From Pochonia chlamydosporia 170 (lineage: Eukaryota > Ascomycota > Sordariomycetes > Hypocreales > Clavicipitaceae), in assembly GCF_001653235.2 (NCBI RefSeq), contig NC_035792.1, forward strand, positions 2,728,001 through 2,792,000: a stretch of 64,000 bases of DNA, read 5' to 3'. Of this stretch, positions 13,401 to 23,769 are shown piece after piece; positions within the stretch are counted from its first letter, which is position 1; each line of letters begins with the position of its first letter. The notes beneath the pieces were generated by a model. The model was not told where the DNA came from. It did no database searches and saw only the letters and a list, made by a program, of their open reading frames with translations. The translations under genes were made by a program, and so were the position numbers.

Positions 13401-14057
13401 TTCGAGATGCCTTGTATGTGAGGAGCTTGAATACCGTCGTGAGGATGCTGAAAAAAATGGTAATACCAGAGCCTAGTTGTAGTTTCGAAGTCTAGGTCGA
13501 CCTGTGGTTTGGCAACATTGAACCAGACCAGACATATGAATGACAGCAAGATGGTAGGCACGAAGTACACCACACAGGTAAGGTCAACGTAGCATCGAAT
13601 TCCGCCGACTGCCGCCGACCCCCGGTGACCATCCCTGCGCATTTATATTCTCCCACCAAGTGTCATTGAATATCAATACCTAGTCGCCGAATTTTGTTAC
13701 TTTCTAATGAAAGGTCCATCTGCGTAGCTCAAGATAGACACATAATACAAATTATTCTTAATTTCTGATACGTTGTGCATTCTGATTCTCGCCTTTGTGC
13801 ATCTGATGCAACCCCACTCTGAAGCTGCGTTGGTGTTGGCTTTAATTAATTGGTGGGTTGTGCAAGAACCAGACTGTCTGTCGCGTCTCCCCAACGCGCG
13901 ACTGCACACTTCCCATAAGACTCTGAACGCTTTTTGGGCCAAATACCTTCAAAGGGATTAAACTAATAGCTCGGACGAGCTTCACGGATATACCACAATA
14001 TTTACTTCATAATATCCAGCGACAAAACTGTCTCTTTGGCTGCAATCTACGTTGGCG
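10425..14057. other. 3.6-kb block with no convincing gene
   Basis: Apart from flanking promoters I can support no gene. On the minus strand there are disconnected stretches with some coding character: an ATG frame with one strongly hydrophobic segment at 13642-13316, an acidic, Glu/Asp-rich frame at about 13030-12825, and frames at 12754-12491. Good splice sites do not join them. They could be a decayed gene, a fast-evolving multi-exon gene or chance. No terminal repeats or transposase-like motifs are seen. Confidence 0.4.
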
Positions 14058-15493
14058 ATGCCAATACGCGTTCGGGAACGGTCCGACGACAACCACTCTC
14101 AGAGTGATTCACCCTCGCCTTCCCAAACACCGACAACTCGGGGAAATGGCTTAGCGGTACGCCAGAAGCCTGACAGGCGCAGTGTCTCTGGGGCAAAAAG
14201 GAAGAGAGCGAACACTGCCACTTCGGAACCTTCGAGCAACCGACGGAGGACACGGGGCGCGACCCATGATGGCGATAGCGATAATGACAGTAGCGAGTTC
14301 AGTGACGTCTATGATCCTGATCAACCCTTGCAGGAGCGCCGTGTTGTGCAGCAAGGACTGAGGGATCTTCTCAAGGGTATTTCCGAAAACTCAGAAGAAT
14401 ACTTACAGAGCGACTCACGGGGTCTGCACGAGACGATATTGAAGGCAAACGAACTGTCCAAGCAGTTAAAGCAAACCACAGAAGCCACGATTGATTCACG
14501 ACTCCTCGTTAGCACTACCGATCTGTCTTATCGCAAAACTCTGCGTCTCACCCAGGGCAGTCTATCTCGAGGAATAGATGTGGATGAATTTGTTTCCAAG
14601 GCCATCACATATATGCGACAGGGTGGTGGAATCGCAGATGACAACGCGGCAGAGCTGTCAAACACACAACGGCATCGTAGAGCGGTTTCACGACGTAGAG
14701 GAAATGACGACGACGACGATGACGATGAAATTGGAGACGAGGGCGACATGATGAACTGGTCGCATCTTGGCCGCTTCGCGTGCTTGCCGCATATTCGACG
14801 GCCTGCTCTTCCAGGATTCTTGTTAGGGCCAATGTCTGTTGAAAAGAAAGCTCGCAAAATCACCAAGCGCACTGCCCCATTCCGGCCGAATAATTTGACA
14901 GAGACCCGGCCTGAGGTGCTTAATGTGGATGAGTTAGCGAAGAGGGAGAATGACCTGACAGCCATATGCGGCAAGATATTACAACAGCTGCAGAAATTGC
15001 AAGCTGAGACACAGGAAGCAGTAGCAGACTTAATCGAGGATGACATGGATGATGAGGAAAAAACACGAATCATGCACCAGCATGGACTTCGCAGCACAGG
15101 AGGTATAGACTTGATGCGTTTCGTGGTCAATCCAAAGTCGTTTGGGCAAACAGTTGAAAACATATTCTATGTCAGCTTCCTCATCAGAGATGGACGGGTT
15201 GAGGTGGATTTTGATGAATTCGACCTCCCAGCACTAGGTACGTTGTCTGCCGTCGATCCTGTCCCTGTGAATCTAGTTTCTTACCAGTCCCTCCTGCAAT
15301 AGCGCCCGTCGAGCGAGAACCCGAGGAGGATGGAACGCAACGACACGGCACGTCAAAGCACCAAGCCATTATATCTATGGATGAAGGTATCTGGCGCCAG
15401 ATAATAGAGGTGTTCAACATAACCGAACCAATGATAGAACACCGTAGGGAGACGACACATTCGGGGCCGGGCGCCCGTGGTTGGTATAGTTGA
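14058..15493 (+). CDS. NSE4: SMC5-SMC6 complex kleisin subunit Nse4
   Basis: Two exons, 14058-15237 and 15288-15493, with intron GTACGT..TTACCAG; 461 residues. The first 90 residues are basic/acidic and disordered. The N-terminal kleisin-like helical region begins near QQGLRDLLKGISENSEEYL (about residue 97). An Asp run (DDDDDDDE) sits near 218. The C-terminal Nse4 domain contains GIDLMRFVVNPKSFGQTVEN (about 349-368) and the conserved RDGRVEV. Nse4 bridges the SMC5 and SMC6 heads and binds Nse1/Nse3. The complex acts in nuclear DNA repair and chromosome segregation. The ATG at 14058 is the first in frame; the open frame extends two codons further only with a TTG. Length is close to other ascomycete Nse4 proteins. 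Confidence 0.92.
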
Positions 15494-15930
15494 ATGCGGC
15501 ACATGATGTTAATGTGGGATATGAGGCAACTGTTTACATGAAAGCGCTTTGTGTGAATATGGATGTACGGTGAATAATGACGGGATGAATATATCATTTG
15601 CATACTGCTGTTTGCAAAAATTGACGAGAATTTATGGTCCATGCGTTCTACACAGCAAGGGATCTTGCCCGATTTGCACTCTTCAAAGGCGTATTCTCCT
15701 GTGGAATATTCGGAACGGGCCGTCACTGCAATCGGCTTCGGCAATCAGACTTCAACTGTCCTTTGTTCGATGCTGGACTTCAATGTTGGTCTCAATGAGA
15801 TATAATTGCTAGCAAGCGACATGAATGCAGTCAACAAAGACGACCTTTCAGCTTTGGTCCCCTTCATCCTATGAACACGAGCCAGTTGATCTGAAGGTGA
15901 CGGGATTTCGTCCCATATAAACATGCGAAG
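15494..15930. other. Short intergenic region
   Basis: This is the 3' flank of NSE4 and the promoter of the next plus-strand gene. No structure stands out. Confidence 0.6.
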
Positions 15931-18879
15931 ATGTTTCCTCGTCCCCTGGTGTTTTCTGGACTTCCATCACCGTATCATATTATCAAGGAATTTCTACAAA
16001 GTTACCATATTTTACACGCCATTGAGATGAACCCAGAGAAGGATAATCTAGTTCCTGACGAGTCTCTTGCTGACTTACAAATGTCCAAGAACGAGAGTTT
16101 ATCTGATGGCGATGACAAGCGGATTATGAAGATGAATTCACAGGATCTTGGGCCTGAGGATTGGTCAAACATCAAACTGGTTGATACGGAAGCACAATGT
16201 ACAGCGGAAACGACACAGGATGCCGGCAAAGGGGAGGATTTGCAGGAATACCATAACGAAAACGGTGAATCTCACAACGATGCGGTAGTTGTCGAATCCG
16301 GCACCGCAACAGAGCCTGGTGCAGACACCGAAGAGCGAGACCATGAAGTTCAACTAGAATCTGGGGACGACGACCGAAAATTCGAGGTTGCAGTAGGAGA
16401 AGATGACACACCACAAATCCATACACGAATCGAGACCGAGGGTGCGGCACAGGCTAACCCTACGCTCAAAGACGAGCCCGAGGCTGAAACCAAAGGACAG
16501 GAGAAAGGGGACATTACGAAAGACTGCGAGGATTGCATCGATGCAGGATCAGTGGGCAGAGGTCCTGAAGAAGCCGCAGACAGCAAGGACATAAAGCCTG
16601 CTGCAGAGGCTCCGGAGCGAAAGAGGAGCACACATGTCTTGGAGAAGTTTCGTGGACATTATACAAGAGTCCAAAGCGCAATGGACATGTGCAGATATGA
16701 CCTGGAGCACTTACTACGCAACACTGAGCCCATACATCTCAAGCCAGAGGACTTCACACTGCCTACGGATCTTTGCGAGTTCACACTGGATTTCATACGC
16801 ACAGTCCAGGAATACGTAAGGGTGAACAAGATGGATCAAGAGTCTCTGGAGCAGCTGCCTCAAAATAGCGATACCTTCGATATATTTCGAGATTTAACTC
16901 GACTTCAATCATGTCTGGTGGAAGCGGTTGAGAGGCCTCTTACATTGGTGTACTATTACGTCGATGCGTGGCGGCTCAGAGTTGTTGACCTTGGCGAAAA
17001 CCTAAACCGTACACACATACTCGACCCTAGTGTTAGGACACCAGAGCGGATTGAGATAGAAGCCTTTCAAGAGCTTATGCGGCAATACAACGAGTTGCAC
17101 AATAAGTATGTCCAGGTCAAGGCTCAACTTCGGAGTCAGCCTGCGGAGTCAAACTCTCCGGAGGACAACGATTCATGGGAATGGCAACAGGCGACCCGAG
17201 TATGCGCAGCTTGTAGGAAGAGGTTTGAGAGACAATCCAAAGACGCAGGGAAAGGGGAAGCACCTTCGGCAGTCTGTGGAGGGAGGAAAGACTCTGTAGC
17301 CTCGTCCCGGTTTGTCTCTATTCCTTTTTCGCAGAATGGAGAGCCATTTGCATCAGCCGATGCGAAGGTAGCGGGCCTCATGAACGAGATGACGGAGCAC
17401 CTTTCAGGTGACTCGGATACTTTCGATGAAGAGCAGGCTAAACTTTTGCAACAGGAGCCTTACGCCTCACCTGTTGGCATTGCAAACTGCTTTGTGGACC
17501 AGGCACAAGGAGAGCCGGAAATTCTACAGCCCACGCCACGTTATTCTACCGCCCAAAATCCTGCAGCTGTCTTGGAGGCAAATTCGAACCCGCCATGGCT
17601 TCCCTATGGGCCAGAAGCAGGGCCGCAACCGTACCAGGTCGCTGATCACCCTTCATCTGTTACGAGCGTCCCAGAGGGCCATGGACTCCATCCAGCAGCA
17701 TTATCTTCGTCTGAGCGGGGAAAGCGCTATGACGAACTATTTGCTGAGAAACTTGAGCAGTACCAGGCCTTGACGGAAATGTATGAGGATCTGGCAGAGA
17801 GATTTGACAACCAGACGAAGCTCTATGGACGATCGGCGAAACGATATCATGATTTGACTGAACGCTTTCAGGAGCTAACAGACCGACATGAAGAGATTAA
17901 GAAGAAATTTGAGACGGAGAGAATGATTCACGATCAGGTGACAAGTGCGTTTGTTACAAATGCGGTTGAGGTAGAATGGACGCAGAACTTGAGCAAGTCG
18001 GAGAGGGACGCCAGAAGCATATCACCGCCGGTTAGTCCCCGAGGAACGGTTTTCTCCACGCCTCTTTCGAAATCTCTTGATACGACTGATACTAGGCAAC
18101 AAGTGGACATCGAAGGTCGAATTGAAGTGAATGGTGATTTCCAATCTCAACGACCTCAGAGCGATGCTTCATCAGAGCCGGTAGCCCCAGCTGCTCATCG
18201 ACAGGCAGAATCTTTACCTGAAAGTCAGAGCATGGTGGGGAGCGATTCCACCGCGGTCGAGACAACCCAGACTGAGACTCAGGTCAAAGTATTGTCGCCA
18301 GAGGTTACGGCCCCATTGGAAGGCCAGTCGCTTCATCAGTGTGCGCAGATCCAGTCGTTCTCAGAATTTGTGGAAGTTCAGTGTCACTCGTGGGTTACCA
18401 TCTGCGACTTCCTGTTGTCCTTTATCATTCCCATCCCTCGACCACCCATCCTGGTAGCAGACAGCGATGATTCTGCATTGACGGATCAGGTTTCCCGATG
18501 CATGAATCACCACTATGAAAGAGCTTTTCCATGGCCGGCCATGTTCAACATACTCACGCAATTGGTCCTCCTCTTCGGTATCCAGACATGGATTGCATGC
18601 GCCGAGGAACGTGACTCCTGGCTGTATGCCAACAACGTCAGGCCAACGACGCTACTCCTCTCGTATGCCAATGGAGAGAGGTCTGTTTGGCCAGGTCTGC
18701 ACGGGGGATTACTGACGGGGGGAGAGGCGAATTTGCTGCTGTGGTTGGTTCTTTCGAATTCGAGCCGTGTTTTGGAGCTGTTGTGTCGGGCGGCGCAGGG
18801 GCTCAATCTGGGAAGTCATGATAGCATGAGAGTTTTGATGCTAGGGGCTTTGGTGTTGATGATTGTTAGATTTGGATAG
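15931..18879 (+). CDS. Large hypothetical protein with coiled coil and hydrophobic C-terminus
   Basis: A single uninterrupted frame of 982 codons. The true start may be the ATG at 15931 or the one at 16027 (MNPEKDN), because residues 1-32 are hydrophobic and unlike the acidic region after them. Residues about 33-230 are acidic and low-complexity. A helical region (about 235-410) begins FRGHYTRVQSAMDMC. Residues 611-666 form eight exact heptads, each starting with an aromatic residue or His. The last 150 residues hold hydrophobic segments (LLSFIIPIP, MFNILTQLVLLFGIQTW, VLMLGALVLMIVRFG), suggesting membrane attachment at the C-terminus. I recognise no family. The architecture suggests an organelle- or membrane-anchored tether, but that is inference only. 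Confidence 0.75.
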   Translation: MFPRPLVFSGLPSPYHIIKEFLQSYHILHAIEMNPEKDNLVPDESLADLQMSKNESLSDGDDKRIMKMNSQDLGPEDWSNIKLVDTEAQCTAETTQDAGKGEDLQEYHNENGESHNDAVVVESGTATEPGADTEERDHEVQLESGDDDRKFEVAVGEDDTPQIHTRIETEGAAQANPTLKDEPEAETKGQEKGDITKDCEDCIDAGSVGRGPEEAADSKDIKPAAEAPERKRSTHVLEKFRGHYTRVQSAMDMCRYDLEHLLRNTEPIHLKPEDFTLPTDLCEFTLDFIRTVQEYVRVNKMDQESLEQLPQNSDTFDIFRDLTRLQSCLVEAVERPLTLVYYYVDAWRLRVVDLGENLNRTHILDPSVRTPERIEIEAFQELMRQYNELHNKYVQVKAQLRSQPAESNSPEDNDSWEWQQATRVCAACRKRFERQSKDAGKGEAPSAVCGGRKDSVASSRFVSIPFSQNGEPFASADAKVAGLMNEMTEHLSGDSDTFDEEQAKLLQQEPYASPVGIANCFVDQAQGEPEILQPTPRYSTAQNPAAVLEANSNPPWLPYGPEAGPQPYQVADHPSSVTSVPEGHGLHPAALSSSERGKRYDELFAEKLEQYQALTEMYEDLAERFDNQTKLYGRSAKRYHDLTERFQELTDRHEEIKKKFETERMIHDQVTSAFVTNAVEVEWTQNLSKSERDARSISPPVSPRGTVFSTPLSKSLDTTDTRQQVDIEGRIEVNGDFQSQRPQSDASSEPVAPAAHRQAESLPESQSMVGSDSTAVETTQTETQVKVLSPEVTAPLEGQSLHQCAQIQSFSEFVEVQCHSWVTICDFLLSFIIPIPRPPILVADSDDSALTDQVSRCMNHHYERAFPWPAMFNILTQLVLLFGIQTWIACAEERDSWLYANNVRPTTLLLSYANGERSVWPGLHGGLLTGGEANLLLWLVLSNSSRVLELLCRAAQGLNLGSHDSMRVLMLGALVLMIVRFG
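17761..17928 (+). repeat. Heptad (21-nt) periodic coding segment
   Basis: Eight consecutive seven-residue blocks within the preceding protein start with Tyr, Tyr, Phe, Tyr, Tyr, Phe, His, Phe, and carry Leu in the fourth place in four of them (Ile in one). Examples are YEDLAER, YHDLTER and FQELTDR. The protein period is exact, while the DNA copies have diverged strongly. Confidence 0.85.
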
Positions 18880-20270
18880 GACACGTTTGTCAGGCGAGGT
18901 GTTGTGGTGTTTGTAATTACTGAAGTATGTACTCCGTAATTGAGCATTGAAATTCAAGTGACAGTTATTAGTGCGCATTACATAATTTGCAGAATTATTA
19001 GTGATTCAGTCTGTCAGTATGCGTCACATGCATCCTTTTATGCAACTGACTGGTCATGTTATGGCTGAGGAAGGAGCAGACCATTCATGCTACGTGAGAA
19101 CGAGTCGGGTAATACGCACCATACATCCCCATGACAAAAGTACGAATGTTTCCTTCCAACTCCATCTCTCTTTCAGCATCGAGAAACTATACGCAACTAA
19201 ACGCCATGGCTGGACACAGTTATTTGGAAGATGGCATCAGTCGACAATTGTGGCTGCATCTGGCACGAGCAAAGGACAAACTCCAAAGGCCGACCCCTGT
19301 CTCTGCAGCAGACTATTCTTCCATTTGCAGTCCACAATCCGCCCAACGTAATCTGACACGGTCCCAGCCATGTCGATGCAGGGCTGATTGATCGGACGGC
19401 AGCCCCGAAAACAGCGGGGACCTCGGCGCAGCACCAGACATTTCAGTACTTGACAGTTTGGTCAGTTTGGTCTGGTATTTGAATTTCCGGACCATCTGTT
19501 GAACAAATCGCCAGTCTTTGTCCATTAGTGTTCGGACGAGCTCGGACGAGCTCCACAGCCATCGGGACCTTGATCAGGCCCGAAAATTTGTCTGACCCAT
19601 TCTGGTACGCTTCTGCCTCCATCCCCCCTTATCCAATGCTTGGTGTTGATGTCATGATCAGTCGTCTTGGCTCCTAGCTCTCTTCGACATTAAGCTCGAT
19701 GCAGGTGCAGAATCGTCTCCCCCATAGCAACACCCCCCGGTACGAGCCGTGTCATGCCCTACATCCCCTTGGCCTTATTTGTAATGGGGCTTAAGTGAAA
19801 CTCGACACCCAAAGCTACTTGGTAACAGTGGGTTTGAATATTTTCTTGTCGAGGTGTTCACCATGCTGCCTTTCTGCGGCTTGGCGCATAATTTGGAATT
19901 CCCCATGTTTTCGTTTTCGGCCTCGCCACTTTGTCACCTGTTGAAGAAAAGCCACCCAACTACCAACAAGATTATTAAGACGCCTAGAACGATTACCCTA
20001 TCTTCCTTACCGAAGGGCCGAGGCCTGATTTGCGTCATTGATCCTTATAATTTAGCTTTGCGACAGACTTGTTTAAATATTGGTGGTGTCCCATCATTGA
20101 TTTCACCTCATCAGAATCTTACACACCAAAGGGAACATCGACAAGTACAGCAACAACTGCTGCCTCATCGGCGTCAGCATCACCTTAATACCCGTTTCTA
20201 CCTTCGTGCATCGATTAAATCATCAAGTCACACTCGTGCTTTTACTTCCACCGCTACAAAATCTCACAAC
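18880..20270. other. Intergenic region with long open leader
   Basis: The first part is the 3' flank of the large hypothetical gene. CTGG/CCAG words occur near 19455-19480 (TTGGTCTGGT), and a short direct duplication (CGGACGAGCT) is at 19532-19551. From the ATG at 19863 a frame is open all the way into the next gene (see findings). No separate gene is supported. Confidence 0.5.
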
Positions 20271-21157
20271 ATGTCGGCAAGCTTGATTCCGTCCAATCCG
20301 GCTGACCTAATGGTCATCCGCAATGTGACACCCAATATTGTCACATTCTCAGTGCCCTTTTCGCGTTTCGGCAGAATCAAGATTGGAGGTCGCGGCACAC
20401 TTGGTATGTTTCATATCCGCTCGGTCACTCACTCGTAGCATCTCATGGTCATACTAACACTCATTTTACAGTTAAACTCACATCCGGCACCTCCGCCGTC
20501 TTCTCACCTGTGGCCCTTACAGAGGAAACCAAAGCTAAGGTCACAGAATTTGGCGGCAACCTGGGCTATATCGTCGCTCTTGACTTTGAACACCACATCT
20601 TCATTTCCGAATGGGCCAAGCAATATCCTAACGCCAAGATTATCGGTCCTGAGGGCCTTCCAGAGAAGCGCGCCAAGCAAACCAATGATCCCAAGATCAA
20701 TGACGACAAGTTCGCCGTTATTTTCAAAAAAGAGGGAAAGCGCGACGTCAAAATCAGCGAGGAATTTGACGCCGACTTCGACTACGAGTATGTCGATGGT
20801 CATGCGAACAAGGAAATTGTCTTCAACTACAAGCCGGACAAGGTTCTCATCGAGGCTGATCTCATGTTCAATTTGCCCGCTACAGAGCAGTACAGCAAGG
20901 TCCCTGAGTCGCAGAGGCCCGGCGGCCTTTTGGACAAGCTGTTCCAGGGAGCGCAGAGCACATATGGAGAGGCTAAATGGGCTAAGCGGTTCAACTGGTA
21001 TCTGGCCAAGGATCGCGCCAGCATGAATGACAGTCTGAAGGTTATTGACAAGTGGGATTTTACGACGCTTATTCCCTGCCACGGAGATGTCCTCGGGGGA
21101 AATGGAAAGGAAATGTTCAAAAAGGTGTTCCAGTGGAATCTGGAAGGGAAGATGTAA
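20271..21157 (+). CDS. DUF4336-type (metallo-beta-lactamase-like fold) protein
   Basis: Two exons, 20271-20403 and 20472-21157, with intron GTATGT..TTTACAG; 272 residues. The protein starts with a VIRNVTPNIVTFSVPFSRFG motif. It continues with a DFEHHIFISEW motif containing the paired His expected of the fold, GPEGLPEKR, and a C-terminal IPCHGD motif containing His and Asp. This pattern matches a fungal/bacterial family annotated DUF4336, related in fold to metallo-beta-lactamases; its substrate is not known to me. The start at ATG 20271 gives the usual family length. An in-frame upstream ATG at 19863 would add 136 residues, including a Ser/Arg-rich stretch resembling a mitochondrial presequence. 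Confidence 0.8.
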
Positions 21158-22265
21158 TTTGCGGTGACGGAACTGCGAAGGTGTGAATTCGCTGTTTTAT
21201 TGGAATGGACGATGCGCAACGTAAATGTTTGCGTGCAAACGCAGGAGGACTAATGAGGAGAGATACCCGAGATGAGATGTATTTATTACAATAGAATGTT
21301 TTAATCTCAAAGCGTCATTATACTTGTATTCGTTTACTGTCATAATTCCATCCTGGAAGAATTGCTGGTACCTGTGTTCGAGGGATACAATCATTGGCAT
21401 ACTACAGGTGTACAAGGTGATTTTCGAGTTTCTTGTAGCGATTCATAGAGCTTGGAGTGTCAATTGGTGGGATGTTTCCAATCGATTCTTGGCTGATAGG
21501 TACAGTACTGCGGCATATCACTCCATGTCTGCCATTTCCCACACCGTTCATTGGTGAGTGGTGGTGCTGGCTGCCAGCTGCGTCATGAACAAAGAGACAA
21601 TGGGTTCTCGTGCGCTTGGCAACAAATGTTACGAGCTATAAACACAGGTCCAGGCCTTCAAGGTTACACGACGCAAATTGAAGGTGATGTGCGGATACAC
21701 AAGTATGAGCATTCACACACCACCAAGTACCAAGCAGCATGTCCTGAAGCTTGTCTGTAATGTTGACCATAATAGAAAGTTGAAATGCTATATTCAAATG
21801 AAAGCGCACGGCACATTTTGAAGTGATCCTTTCTACTATCGTAAGGGGATGGAGGTTGCTGTCACATTGCTGATCTGACACTGCCAAAAGAACACCAGAC
21901 GGACAGGCCTACGCGTCCTGTACCACCACACTGTCTTATTGAATCCCCCTTTCTCACGAAATATATGATTATCCCAGCAAGACTGCGGCATGTAGGTCGG
22001 ATGGTCAATGCCTTGCAGGCGGGGGAAACATGCAGGTCAATGTCAAGTGACGGACCAAAATAACCACCATCCGCTTTGAGCAACGACTGCTTTGCCATGC
22101 TTGGCTATGCTTTGCACTGCCGAACCGATATTACCTGCCTCCTCATTTACTTTCACCTATTTCGTAAAAAATCTCAAAATTCTTTAATCTCTGAATCGAT
22201 TCAATTCTTCAACATTTACGATTACATCTAAAAAAAAAAAAAAAAAAAAAAAAAGTTGCGCCATC
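21158..22265. other. Intergenic region
   Basis: This is the 3' flank of the DUF4336 gene and the promoter/leader of the next gene. It holds no supported gene. It ends in a homopolymeric A tract just before the next start codon. Confidence 0.6.
22230..22254 (+). repeat. A25 homopolymer in 5' leader
   Basis: Twenty-five consecutive A bases end 11 bases before the ATG at 22266. Such a tract is length-unstable. In an mRNA leader it would form an oligo(A) site close to the start codon. Confidence 0.95.
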
Positions 22266-23094
22266 ATGAAGTTCAGCAGTGTCCTCTTCGCGGCTTCTCT
22301 TCCAATGTTGGCGAACGCGGGCGACTTTATGACGAGCACCCGCGTTTCCGAAGATACATTCGAATACGACATTGAAAAGTGCACAGATGGAAATCCATGT
22401 TCTATGTACTTGGTGAGATGGCCGGACTTGAAGCGGCTAGCAACTATTTTTGGTCTGTAAAATCTTCAATTAGGCCAAGCGTGCGGTTTAAACCACTGCT
22501 CGCGTGACCAGCCACCGCCATGCCGGATTTTGCTGACATCAAATACAGAAAGGAAGGCGGGTAGGAAATTCACAATAAAGATTCAGAATGTCCCTTCTGG
22601 AACGTACATCTTTGAGGTTACGGGTGGTGAGGACAAAAGGACGAGGTTTAGCACGCGGTTTACCTATCGTACAAACTTGGTGACTAGAGATGGAACAACA
22701 TCTACGCCATCAGGGTCTGGTACCACTTCTTCCGGCGACTCTACAGGTACGTCGACTGGCTCTTCAACTGGTCCTTTGACGAGCACACCGGCCAGCACGT
22801 CGGCGGGCGGCGGCTCAACGACTATCCAGACAGGTAGTTTGACGAGCACGTCGGTTGAAACGTCCAAGACTTCGAAGGCATCAGGGACGTCCGGAGGTAT
22901 GTGAATTTGAAGTATGGCTCTGTTTATCCTGGGTAGTTGCTTATATAAATATAGCATCGGGCACGAAGGGACCATCTTCAACTTCGGCGGCACCATCCTC
23001 GACTACGACTGCATCAAGCTCCGGGGTCCGGGCGGAAGTTAATTTGTGGGAGATTGCGGGTATTGTTATGGCGGTGCAATGGCTTTCGATTTGA
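22266..23094 (+). CDS. Small secreted, probably GPI-anchored Ser/Thr-rich protein
   Basis: Three exons fit: 22266-22412, 22512-22896 and 22955-23094, with introns GTGAGA..GACCAG and GTATGT..TATAG; about 223 residues. The N-terminus is a clear signal peptide (MKFSSVLFAASLPMLANA). A compact domain with Cys (CTDGNPC, then PPPC) and beta-strand-like sequence (KFTIKIQNVPSGTYIFEVTGG) follows. Then comes a Ser/Thr/Gly-rich stalk of about 110 residues, likely O-glycosylated. The last 20 residues are moderately hydrophobic (VNLWEIAGIVMAVQWLSI) after a Ser-Ser-Ser-Gly omega-like site. This layout is typical of cell-wall or plasma-membrane GPI proteins. I do not recognise the N-terminal domain. The first intron was chosen because it is the only pairing that keeps frame. 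Confidence 0.68.
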
Positions 23095-23769
23095 GATAAA
23101 TGTAGAGATTTTGAGTATTTTAAGTATTGATTGTACGGATCGATTTGGTGAGGAAAATTGTGGCTAGCATTGAATGGTAAAGTTGGTCGTGATTCGTGAG
23201 TTGAGGCTTGAAGAGGTGGACGAATGAATTGCTAGGCTTTGTGTCGCCAGAGAGATTGCTTTGATTGGTTTTTAAAATGCCTGGCCTTGAAATAAGTTGG
23301 CGGACTGATGGACAAGTTCATTTTATAGTTGTTGATTCACCGTTGTAGGTGAGAGTGTTGAACGTCCAAGTATTGGAACATTGAATGCAAAGAATCTCCA
23401 GTCCAAGCTTTCAAGCTCCAGTCTTGAATTGTCCAGCAAAGTGCAGGGTGCTAGCATAGCGCAGTGGGTCAAATCTGGCAGGGCAGGCAAAGCCACTAGC
23501 ACCAGACTGGACCACGAGACAACATTGAACCAGAGCAGCACACGAGACATTGACATGGAAGACCTGGCCCTCCCTGATTGGCGACGTCACTGCTGAGCTA
23601 GCTGCACCTCAGCTGCCAGGTCCCGCTGAATCAGTCGTCCATGCGCCATCAAGATCCAGTCCGTCGAAGCTTCGCAGATTTACACTTCTTCAAAATATCT
23701 TGCACGCACACGGCGGTCGCGCCTCCTCCTTCTTTCAAGATTCCTCCATAATGCCATGATTGTGTCGCC
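23095..23769. other. Intergenic region / VPS34 promoter
   Basis: No gene is seen. A CCAGACTGGACC word lies near 23500, like those in other intergenic regions here. Confidence 0.55.

Noticed and set aside
14528..15163. 211-codon antisense frame opposite NSE4
   Set aside because: Its poly-Ser run is the complement of the poly-Asp coding run; NSE4 on the other strand is well supported.
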